This document shows, one piece after another, positions 7,885 through 16,000 of a DNA stretch of 32,693 nt (within the stretch, counting starts at the first letter, position 1; every line of letters starts with the position of its first letter). Below the pieces are notes generated by a model. That model searched no databases and was not told the DNA's origin. It was given only the letters and a program-made list of their open reading frames with translations. Made by a program: the position numbers and the translations under genes. The DNA comes from Kangiellaceae bacterium (GTDB lineage Bacteria > Pseudomonadota > Gammaproteobacteria > Enterobacterales > Kangiellaceae), in the NCBI GenBank assembly GCA_026196875.1, contig JAPHTP010000059.1, positions 1 to 32,693 on the forward strand, in the 5' to 3' direction.

Positions 7885-9303
7885 CTAAGCGCTTTGCTCT
7901 CGCTGTCTGATAAAGTCTAAAGCCCTATCAATACGCTGTAGCGTTTTATCTTTACCAATCCATTTAAGCGTAACATCTAGGCTCGGTGACATTCCTGCAC
8001 CAGTTGCAGCAACCCTAAGAGGCATGCCGACCTTCCCCATACCAACTTCCAACTGCTCCGCCGTTTCATTGATTGCGGCGTGGATTGCTTCGGGAGCCCA
8101 TTCAGCTAAATCATATAGCTTTTGCTTAACCGTCTCTAAAGGTTCTTTTGCTACAGGCCTTAAATGTTTTTTGGCGGCCTTTTCCTCAAAAGACTCAAAG
8201 TCACTGTAATAAGGACGAATAACTTCAACTAAGTCTTTAAGTGTCTGAACTCGCTCGGCAAACTCCGGAATAAGTTCAGCAATATCTGGACCGCTATCTA
8301 ACGATAACCCTGCTTGAGCTAAATGCCATTGTAAGTGTTTGACGACTTCTTCAACCGGTAAGCTCTTGATATACTGTTGATTTAACCAATCAAGCTTCTG
8401 AGTGTTAAAAGCCGATGGCGCTTTATTAATGCTATTAATATCGAATAGCTCAATCATCTCAGAAACTGAAAACACTTCCTGATCGCCATGTGACCACCCC
8501 AAACGTACTAAATAATTAAGTACTGCTTGCGGCAGGTAACCATCATCGCGGTATTGCATTACACTTACTGCACCGTGACGCTTAGACAACTTTTTACCAT
8601 CATCACCTAAAATCATCGGCACATGACCGTATTCAGGTACTGGCGCGCCCAGTGCTTTAAATATATTAATTTGGCGTGGCGTATTGTTGATATGGTCATC
8701 CCCGCGAACCACTTGAGTAATTCCCATATCCCGATCATCAACAACTACAGTAAAATTGTACGTGGGAGAACCGTCTGTACGAGCAATAATTAGGTCGTCC
8801 AATTCTTGGTTAGAGATGGTAATCTCTCCCTTAACCACGTCTTTAAAAGTGACTTCACCTTCTTGAGGATTCTTAAAACGAATAACGTGGTCTTGGCTTA
8901 AATCTATTTCGTCAGCGGATAAATGGCGGCACTTCCCATCGTAGCGAGGTTTTTGTTTGTTTGCCATTTGAGTTTCACGAAGCTCGTCCAATCTTTCACG
9001 ACTACAAAAGCACGGATAAGCATCGCCAGCCTCCACAAGCTGTGCTATTACTTCTTTATAGCGGTCAAATCGCTTAGTTTGGAAATAAGGGCCCTCATTC
9101 CAATCAAGTTCCAACCAGCGCATTCCATCCATAATAGCTTCAACAGCTTCCGGAGTTGAGCGCTCGAGATCAGTGTCTTCAATTCGAAGAACAAATTGTC
9201 CATCATTGGCTTTCGCGTGCAACCAAGAATAAAGAGCGGTTCTTGCACCACCAACGTGCAAATATCCAGTGGGAGAAGGAGCAAATCTGGTTTTTACTGA
9301 CAT
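7885..9303 (-). CDS. gltX: Glutamyl-tRNA synthetase
   Basis: This class I aminoacyl-tRNA synthetase charges tRNA-Glu. The HIGH signature is H16-V-G-G19 in [13 protein letters not shown], and the KMSKS signature is KLSKR at 238-242. The zinc-binding set C98, C100, C125 and H127 is present, as in the E. coli enzyme. At 472 residues it is the normal bacterial length. The ATG start matches the conserved N terminus ([13 protein letters not shown]). It is divergent from the tRNA-Val gene, an arrangement also known in E. coli (gltX beside the valU operon). A possible -10 (TAAAAT on the minus strand, near 9350) lies upstream, without a clear -35. Confidence 0.97.
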   Translation of the reverse strand: MSVKTRFAPSPTGYLHVGGARTALYSWLHAKANDGQFVLRIEDTDLERSTPEAVEAIMDGMRWLELDWNEGPYFQTKRFDRYKEVIAQLVEAGDAYPCFCSRERLDELRETQMANKQKPRYDGKCRHLSADEIDLSQDHVIRFKNPQEGEVTFKDVVKGEITISNQELDDLIIARTDGSPTYNFTVVVDDRDMGITQVVRGDDHINNTPRQINIFKALGAPVPEYGHVPMILGDDGKKLSKRHGAVSVMQYRDDGYLPQAVLNYLVRLGWSHGDQEVFSVSEMIELFDINSINKAPSAFNTQKLDWLNQQYIKSLPVEEVVKHLQWHLAQAGLSLDSGPDIAELIPEFAERVQTLKDLVEVIRPYYSDFESFEEKAAKKHLRPVAKEPLETVKQKLYDLAEWAPEAIHAAINETAEQLEVGMGKVGMPLRVAATGAGMSPSLDVTLKWIGKDKTLQRIDRALDFIRQREQSA

Positions 9304-9387
9304 TGATAAATCACTTAGTTTTTAGGTCGAAAATTAGGCTGCGTATTTTATCAAAATGTGGGATTAAAAAAATATTTTATTTAGGTG

Positions 9388-9423
9388 TTGACCAAACATA
9401 ATTTTGCCTCTAGAATGCGCCCC
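9388..9423 (+). promoter_or_regulatory. Stable-RNA-type promoter for tRNA-Val
   Basis: TTGACC (9388-9393) and TAGAAT (9411-9416) are separated by the ideal 17 bp. Upstream is an A/T-rich stretch (about 9362-9382) resembling an UP element. Downstream is a GC-rich discriminator (GCGCCCC), the hallmark of promoters under stringent (ppGpp) control. The tRNA begins about 90 bp later, so a 5' leader would be processed off. Confidence 0.7.
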
Positions 9424-9512
9424 ATCTTGAGCAACACGCACGAGATAGCCCTTTGAATTCTTTAGATAACTTCCCATGTTATCAATCACTTAGAGTTCAG
9501 TATGTATGATAT

Positions 9513-9588
9513 GGGCGCTTAGCTCAGTTGGGAGAGCATCGCCCTTACAAGGCGAGGGTCAGTGGTTCGAGCCCACTAGCGCCCACCA
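9513..9588 (+). tRNA. tRNA-Val (anticodon UAC)
   Basis: This is a 76-nt cloverleaf with an encoded CCA end. The acceptor stem is GGGCGCT/AGCGCCC (9513-9519 with 9578-9584), discriminator A9585, CCA 9586-9588. The D-arm stem is GCTC/GAGC, the anticodon stem TCGCC/GGCGA with loop CTTACAA giving anticodon TAC, and the T-loop TTCGAGC. It is a single copy; no second tRNA follows in the next 100 bp. Confidence 0.97.
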
Positions 9589-9684
9589 TATCATGCCTTC
9601 AAACTCTTTCTATTGTTTAGCTCCCTTATAGATTAGTAATCTTTTGTTTAAAGTTGATAGTGTATAGCCCCGGCTTCGTTCACT

Positions 9685-10305
9685 TTGATTAGCGCTGTTT
9701 TTAGCCATTTCAGTACGATTTCGGTTAAACTCCTCCTACCTCTTCTGGCCCGATTAATTCGAAAGCTAAATATGATCTCAGAAATTGTTCGTTGTCTTTA
9801 TCTAAACAAAAAGAATCGCAATAATAAAAACTTCGCTCCTAAAGGCATATTTGAGCCTACTCGCCGAACATTCAGAGTAGGTTTTCGGGATATCGATTTT
9901 AATTTTCACTTAAACAACGCTCGATATATGCACTATATGGAGAAAGGTCGTTGGGACCATCCAGTACAAACCGGCAGTATTGGCGTGATGTTAAAGCATA
10001 AAGTGAACTTTATTGTTGCAGGTCTGGAAATAACTTATATCAGAGAATTGCCTTTATTTAAGAAGTTCGAAATGGAGACGCACTACGTTGGATTTGATGA
10101 CAAGTATTTTTATCTCGAGCAAAAATTCGTTGTTGGAGAAAAGCTATTTGCCCACGGCTTGGTTAAAGCAGTATTTATCAAAAATAGAAAAGTTATGCCT
10201 CCCGACCAGTTATTGGATCTAGTTGAACACAAAACACCAGACATAAAACAACCTAAGTTTATTGAAAACTGGAAACGGCTCGCGGAACTCAAAAGAGATT
10301 CATAA
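9685..10305 (+). CDS. Hot-dog fold acyl-CoA thioesterase-like protein
   Basis: This is a 206-residue protein of the 4HBT/hot-dog thioesterase superfamily. The core motif around residues 68-92 (FRDIDFNFHLNNARYMHYME) carries the typical Asp and the His-x-Asn-Asn pattern of this superfamily, and it resembles THEM6-like proteins. The N terminus contains an amphipathic/hydrophobic stretch (VKLLLPLLARLIRKL) that may attach it to the membrane. The physiological acyl-CoA substrate is unknown. The start is uncertain: TTG at 9685 gives the full frame and is bounded by an upstream in-frame stop at 9658, while ATG at 9772 (residue 30) would remove the hydrophobic part and has a weak GAAAG site. Confidence 0.75.
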   Translation: MISAVFSHFSTISVKLLLPLLARLIRKLNMISEIVRCLYLNKKNRNNKNFAPKGIFEPTRRTFRVGFRDIDFNFHLNNARYMHYMEKGRWDHPVQTGSIGVMLKHKVNFIVAGLEITYIRELPLFKKFEMETHYVGFDDKYFYLEQKFVVGEKLFAHGLVKAVFIKNRKVMPPDQLLDLVEHKTPDIKQPKFIENWKRLAELKRDS

Positions 10306-10309
10306 TTTC

Positions 10310-10329
10310 AAGGTTAGATAGATAACCTT
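10310..10329. repeat. Small hairpin between convergent genes
   Basis: The stem AAGGTTA/TAACCTT (7 bp, 6-nt loop) lies between the stop codons of the thioesterase and the DUF4124 gene and overlaps the latter's stop by two bases. There is no T-tract; it may be a weak bidirectional terminator. Confidence 0.35.
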
Positions 10330-10828
10330 AGTAGAGCTTATATAGTTTTCTACTTCCTACTGGACCGGAATCCCCCCACTCTAGTTCTGATTCGGTTATC
10401 GAATTTATTTCCATCTTTTCGACATAGGGCTTGTTGTTTTGCATATCTTTAGCCTCATGATAGATGTTGAGAACACTTCCTTTTAGTTTATACCTGCGTG
10501 TAAAGGTAAAGCCTGTGTGCCTTGTGATAGTTAGATTGGTACCAGTAAAAAGCCAGTGAGTACGATACTCGGCCATACTAGGAGATTTAAAATCAACCCA
10601 GGTGCCGATTAGCTTTATTGGTGGAATATTAACATCCTTGATCTTTTTCTTACTGCTAGCAGATTGACCCTTGAGCTCGAGCTTTTTTACTGTTCCGCCT
10701 TCACAAGGACGATCCTGGAATTGTTTTTTGCCTGTGTTGTCGGTGCATTCGTAGAATTCTGCTGCTAATCCAGAAACTGAAAATAAACTTAAAAAACACA
10801 TCAATAGAAAAACTAATATTTCTTTCAT
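10328..10828 (-). CDS. DUF4124-domain periplasmic protein
   Basis: This is a 166-residue exported protein. The signal peptide covers about residues 1-22 (ILVFLLMCFLSLFSVSGLAA). The DUF4124 signature follows directly (FYECTDNTGKKQFQDRPCEGG), with two Cys residues likely forming a disulfide. The remaining ~110 residues form a predicted beta-rich domain (LIGTWVDFKSPSMAEYRTHW onwards) that looks like a lipocalin-type or META-like small barrel, which I cannot name. The ATG start is supported by AAGGA 7 nt upstream. DUF4124 proteins are common in gammaproteobacteria and have no settled function. Confidence 0.8.
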   Translation of the reverse strand: MKEILVFLLMCFLSLFSVSGLAAEFYECTDNTGKKQFQDRPCEGGTVKKLELKGQSASSKKKIKDVNIPPIKLIGTWVDFKSPSMAEYRTHWLFTGTNLTITRHTGFTFTRRYKLKGSVLNIYHEAKDMQNNKPYVEKMEINSITESELEWGDSGPVGSRKLYKLY

Positions 10829-10994
10829 TTTTTTCCTTAATCGTTTTCGAGCAATTTTCGTTTATAAGTTGCGACTACATTTTCGCTTTTACGCTAAGAT
10901 TATTAAGGAGTTAACCACCTAAATTAGTACCCATTGCTTTGGTAAAGGTCGTTATTCCTTCTATGCCATAGTATTACAACCTCGCTGCACAATC

Positions 10995-11714
10995 ATGCAG
11001 CTAAAGTTCCTATTCATAAACCAGCTAAATAATATTAAACTTACGTATAAACTTAACAACAGGCTATTAACGATTAATAGGATGCTTTTAGATTCGCGCA
11101 GAACAATTGAACTACTCTTCTTAGGTATCTACTTAGGATTTTTGCTAATTTGCACCGCATTATTTTTCCGACTCATGTCTCCCATATTAAGCATTTCATT
11201 ATTACTTTGCATCATCACTCTATGGGGAGCGCTTTTTGTTTTGTATTTAATAAAGGGGGCCATAGCTTATTCTAGGAATCGTTCCTTTCAGCTTCCCTCT
11301 CGCTCTCTAAGTTTTCTTTTTACGATTTCCCTTCTTACGATTCCCACGACATTTTATTTTAGAGAACCCCTTTTGGGCTTAGATTTATTTTATGTACCGA
11401 GCGGTTCTATGAAACCTGCCTTGATCCCTGGGGATATAGTTATGGTAGATACCAAACACTATGACAGAACCAAATTAATGAAAAACGACATAGTTGTATT
11501 TTACCATGACAAATACGAAATGAACTTTGTCAAACGAATAAAAAATACATCAGAAAATAGATTTACGGTAGTCGGAGATAATATCCGTGAAACAATTTCA
11601 ATAGATCAGATTGGCGTAATAAACAATCAAGCTTTGAAAGGCAAAGTGACCGCAGTTTTAATTAATACGAGACACTTTTGTTCTCACCCCAGAGTTCTAA
11701 GAGAAGTTAAATAA
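10995..11714 (+). CDS. Signal peptidase I family protein (S26)
   Basis: This is a 239-residue membrane serine protease of the LepB type. The catalytic Ser138 lies in box B (YVPSGSMKPALIPGD), the general base is Lys180 in NFVKRI, and the late family block VVGDN (192-196) is present. The N terminus is unlike the housekeeping LepB. It has about three hydrophobic segments (roughly 38-61, 64-88, 104-121), and the catalytic part after box B is only ~100 residues, with no large inserted domain. It may therefore be a specialised or accessory signal peptidase. It is convergent with the putative effector operon, so a functional link is only suggestive. The start is uncertain: no ribosome site is seen at ATG 10995, and ATG 11082 is an alternative. 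Confidence 0.82.
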   Translation: MQLKFLFINQLNNIKLTYKLNNRLLTINRMLLDSRRTIELLFLGIYLGFLLICTALFFRLMSPILSISLLLCIITLWGALFVLYLIKGAIAYSRNRSFQLPSRSLSFLFTISLLTIPTTFYFREPLLGLDLFYVPSGSMKPALIPGDIVMVDTKHYDRTKLMKNDIVVFYHDKYEMNFVKRIKNTSENRFTVVGDNIRETISIDQIGVINNQALKGKVTAVLINTRHFCSHPRVLREVK

Positions 11715-11746
11715 GTAGGAAAACCATAACCTAAAGTTAAAATCCT

Positions 11747-12172
11747 CTAGTCAAGGCTATCTGCAACATAAAGCAGGCGAGCAAATGTATCTTCTTTATC
11801 AATACTCTCATTGGAACTTTCTGAATAGTTAATATACCGACACCCAGAGCTATCTATGCAATACCATTCCTCTCCTTCATCTCCCAAACTGGCTACTATC
11901 AATCGATTTAAGCCAATGCCTCTGTAAGACTTTAGAATGTCTTCTGCGCTGCCTTCGTTTAGTACATCGTAAATACATAACCAACGGTTTTCTCCAGACC
12001 TCTTCGTTTGTTCTGGCACATCACAAAACTCTAAAGCAGTAAATGCTTTGTGGAAACAGGGCTTCACTTCATCGATTTCTACTGGAGCATTTTTTTCATC
12101 CAACATCAAACCGAAAAAATCTGCTAACTCTTTACTTGGTGTCTCAACTAATAAAGCTAAACTCATTTCCAT
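11747..12172 (-). CDS. Small acidic protein, candidate immunity protein
   Basis: This 141-residue protein is not recognised. It has no signal peptide or membrane segment and is rich in Asp/Glu (for example DVLNEGSAEDILKSYRG, LGDEGEEWYCIDSSG, ESIDKEDTFARLL), so it is probably cytoplasmic. Its ATG directly abuts the TAG stop of the preceding gene (TAGATG), indicating translational coupling. Last position in a unit headed by a giant protein with a nuclease-like C-terminal region, small size and acidity are what immunity proteins to nuclease toxins typically show. That role is inferred from context only. It could instead be a chaperone/adaptor, with the gene before it as the immunity factor. Confidence 0.7.
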   Translation of the reverse strand: MEMSLALLVETPSKELADFFGLMLDEKNAPVEIDEVKPCFHKAFTALEFCDVPEQTKRSGENRWLCIYDVLNEGSAEDILKSYRGIGLNRLIVASLGDEGEEWYCIDSSGCRYINYSESSNESIDKEDTFARLLYVADSLD

Positions 12173-13015
12173 CTATTTAACCCCAAGTTTTACCCACTCT
12201 TCTCGAGAACCTTTTGCTTTTTCCCAGATCAAATCTATGTCATGAGTTACCCCCGCATCAAATAGTTTTTGCCACTGCTCCTTTAGTTTCAAAGGTAATC
12301 CATATTCAGCATAGACCTCACCTGGCTCAGCAAAAAGACAGCGCAACATCAAAAAGTATAACCTTTCTTCAAACGGAGAATTATCGTAGTCAATACCAGA
12401 ACAAGAATTCAATTCCACACGCTTTAAGCAATCGACTAGTAACTCAAAAGAAAATGCCAATAAAAAATTACCTCTACATCCAAGCTCTTTTTTTGCTGTT
12501 AAACATTCTCCCACTCGATATAGAATATAATGCAATATTTTCTCTGGCGTGCGATTATCAAATGAATGCAATTCCAATACGTCATCACAATTACTAGGTA
12601 CTACATACTGATCAATATACGGCGAACGATCTGCAAATAATTCGTAACTTGAATCAAACCCTGCGTTTCGCTCAACAATTTTAAAGACCAGTAGCTTTTC
12701 ACTAAGGCTGGATTGCGCCCCCCATTCCCTAAATAGAGCTTCGTCTACTTCTGGATGGTACCAAATTTTAAAGATAGGATTTAAGTCGAAAGGCTTCCCT
12801 ATAACATTTCTATCTACTCTGAACCCATCCGACACCCACTTTTCGTCATAAGGTAACAAGCTTCCTTTAAGAAAATACTCTTTATGGAATCGAATTTCAT
12901 TCTTGTTTAGCAAATCATACTTTGCAAATATTTTTAATTGATTATTTATGCTTTTCCAACGCTCACGTCGTGCTTTCACCCAATCTTTATCAGCAACATT
13001 CCAAAGCTTACTCAT
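12173..13015 (-). CDS. Hypothetical cytoplasmic protein coupled to the giant nuclease-like protein
   Basis: This 280-residue protein is of unrecognised family. No signal peptide is visible. It appears mainly alpha-helical, with mixed charge, several Trp residues and scattered Cys (DCLKRVELNSCSG, LMLRCLFAEPGE). Its ATG overlaps the end of the preceding 2284-residue gene by 8 bases (ATGAGTAA), and its own TAG is directly followed by the ATG of the next gene. The three genes should therefore be translated as one coupled unit. This placement suggests an immunity protein, adaptor or dedicated chaperone for the toxin-like protein; sequence alone does not decide between them. Confidence 0.72.
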   Translation of the reverse strand: MSKLWNVADKDWVKARRERWKSINNQLKIFAKYDLLNKNEIRFHKEYFLKGSLLPYDEKWVSDGFRVDRNVIGKPFDLNPIFKIWYHPEVDEALFREWGAQSSLSEKLLVFKIVERNAGFDSSYELFADRSPYIDQYVVPSNCDDVLELHSFDNRTPEKILHYILYRVGECLTAKKELGCRGNFLLAFSFELLVDCLKRVELNSCSGIDYDNSPFEERLYFLMLRCLFAEPGEVYAEYGLPLKLKEQWQKLFDAGVTHDIDLIWEKAKGSREEWVKLGVK

Positions 13016-16000
13016 TTCGATTAGCCTCCGTAGTGTTTTTTTGACATGCTAATTGGCCTTGAACTGTTTCGTCCAGCTTTTCTTTTAGCTTGTTTATTTT
13101 TTCTTCAACCGCAGGAATAGAATCCCAGGGAATACGTGGAATTAAATCAATAAAACCTTGAAGTAATTCTATATCTATCCATGCTAACGACTCGTATGCA
13201 AGTTGAAGAGCGGTACCCATCTCAAATTCATCTTTAAGTTTCTCAACACTAAAAATATCATTAAAAACAGAAAATGGTTTGAATACATCATTTACATCAC
13301 TACTTGCCCATGGTCTGTCATTATCAGATCCTTTCTCAAAGCTTAAATTAGTAAGGATAACTGCTTTTTTAGCACTTCTCGCTTTCGCTTCTGGGAGCAA
13401 AGCTATTTGCTTTCTTAGGTATTTAAAATCTTCATCAGTGGATGAGTCATTTTTGGGACCTTCATGATCTTTACAATACGTTTTTCCTCTATTTGTAATA
13501 CTAGTGCCACGTTTAAATGATACCCCAACATCATGAAACCACGACTTATTGTCATTGAATTTTTTCAAATTTCGATAACACTCTGGCCAGCTATGTATAT
13601 TCCAAAGGATTTGATCAACCTGTTTAGGTTTTATAGGTGGGCCACCACCAGGATTTGACAAAACTGGTGCAAGCGCGACTCTATCTAAGAAGATTTGTCT
13701 ATGTGCACTTGTTTGTCGCTTATTTCCTCCACTCGTGAGTTCGTCTGATTTGTGAATTTTCCATTGTGGCCAATGAGCATTAACTGTGTCATCTAAAGCC
13801 TTGTTAGGTTTGGTTCCGTCTAACCCCCGTTTATCAGTGGGAGTATCCGCTGGATATGCTCTCACAGATTTCGCCTCCACCCAAACTTTCTCATTTCCTT
13901 TAAGTAACTCTAAATCTATATCTCGCTCGAACTCTGTCCAAACTTTATAGCTGGTAGGGTTAGACCCTCTTACTTTTTGTACCAGTGCTATATTATAGGT
14001 TTTTTGAATTGCATTAACTAAGCCTTTAGAAGTATCCACAAATTCTGAATATCCATGGTAATAAGCAATCTGCAATAACTCAAAGGCCATTCCATGATAA
14101 TGAAATGTCATGTAGCACCCTAGACCAGACTCTTGTTTTTTCCTACTTTGAAAATTACGACTAAGAGCTATTCTTACGAGCGTCCTGATAATTAGACCGT
14201 CTACTTGTTCCCAAAGTTTTTGTCGATCTGCAGTACCTAAATGGGCACCCAAAGCAGCACAATCACTATCACTTAAACAGTCTTCAGACATTCTGTCCTC
14301 TAAGTACCCCATAATCATGATCATAACAAATGGGTTTATTCTAGAGTTACTTCGCCCAGCAACAAAATGTTGGAAGTTCACGGCATACTTCTTACTTAAT
14401 TTAATCATTAATCTCGCGGCCAATTGAAGACTCTCTTTTGCGGCAAAAATAACACCTGCAACTACGGCTCCTGCAATTGGGCCGGCTGGGCCAACAGCAT
14501 GTGCCTCTTCAATTCCCAAAGTAATATTGTTTGCTTGATTTACAGAAGTATAGGTTCCTTGATTTAACAAAAAGCGAATTTCGGGAGTAGCTACAATCAT
14601 ATTTTCTGTCCACTCCCTCGCATGTTCTACCAATAAGTTGGGATTTGAATCTATTAAATTCTGCATCTCATTCCCGGAATATACACCACGAAGCATTCCC
14701 GCTAACCTTGCACCGTCCATTCTACATAAAGGAATTGCAGATAATGTCTCATGCCCCGCATAAGGACTATTAAGTGAAGCAGTATCTAAGCAAGTTTGAT
14801 CCAATGGAATTGCAGGAATATCCGTACCCCACCACCCTTGAGCAGGCAAAGACATCCATAAACTCCAGCTCATTATATCTTCCTTACTGTGAACACTTTC
14901 CCCAACTAATTGCGCTATTTCTGGATCTGCAATAATTAACTCAGCCCATACAACCAATGTAGTTAACAAAAATTTGAATGGTGCTCTTTCTCCATGACGA
15001 AGCTTCTTGATTTTGTCACTGAAATAGTCGGCAAAAGCATACTGTAAGTCCACATTTGCATGATTTACATAAAATCTAATCAATAAGTCTAACGCTTCTC
15101 CCATCGATTCCGACTCACTGTTAAAGTGAAGATAAGACAAAGTTGCGGTAACTAATCTTAACGGAGTAAAAGTTTGTGAATCGGAGGCAATGTCGAATAC
15201 TAACCCTGCTACTGCGTCATGCCTTGGGTCATCAATTGCGGGCGCTATGAGGTTATGAAATTCCGTATAGTCATAGTTAGAGGCAAAAACGTTTTGCACC
15301 AATGCTGCATACTGTCTAGTAGTTTGCTCAGAGAGAATAGTAATGACATCTAGTTGTAGTTCATCATTAATGAGACCGACACTCGCCCTTGGAGTTGAAG
15401 AATCAAGATATGCAGCTTGCTCTAGATTAACAGAGCCAAGCCCTGCCCCATCTAGTGTGATTTCTTGACTTGTTTGCCCATTATCAAATCGAAGCAACTT
15501 TTCATCGGACAAATCAAAAAGCCTTAACTCTCCTAAAAACCCAGTAAACTCTTCGATTTTTAGTGAGTTACCGGAACTAGTAACGTTACCTGTAACAGGA
15601 CTAGTTACTAACTGCTCCCCCACTTTTATATATACATTTCCTTCACTTATACCAAAAGCGACTTGCTGCCAAGAGTCGTTTGCAGCTATTGGGCTAGTCG
15701 CAACTACTGCTCCGGAATCTGTTAGGATCGTAACTTCAAAATTCCCGCTACTGTTTGTTGATACACTTATCGCATCACCACCAATATTTACTATTTCTGC
15801 GGCCCTTCTTTCACTTTTTATGCTAAGTACGCCAGCTAAATTATTTATGTCCAGTGATTCATCTAAAATAACGTCCGCACTATTTTGAGACTTAAATTCT
15901 AATGCGAATCCTTGGGGTGAGGTTGCGTCTGCTATAGTAAATAGATCTTCCGCTTCTATAACATGATTAGACGTTCGATCATTAACGTAATAATTTATTG

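Noticed and set aside
12214-12597. 127-residue plus-strand frame opposite the 280-residue gene
   Set aside because: It lacks recognisable domains and lies wholly inside a gene that is tightly coupled to both its neighbours.
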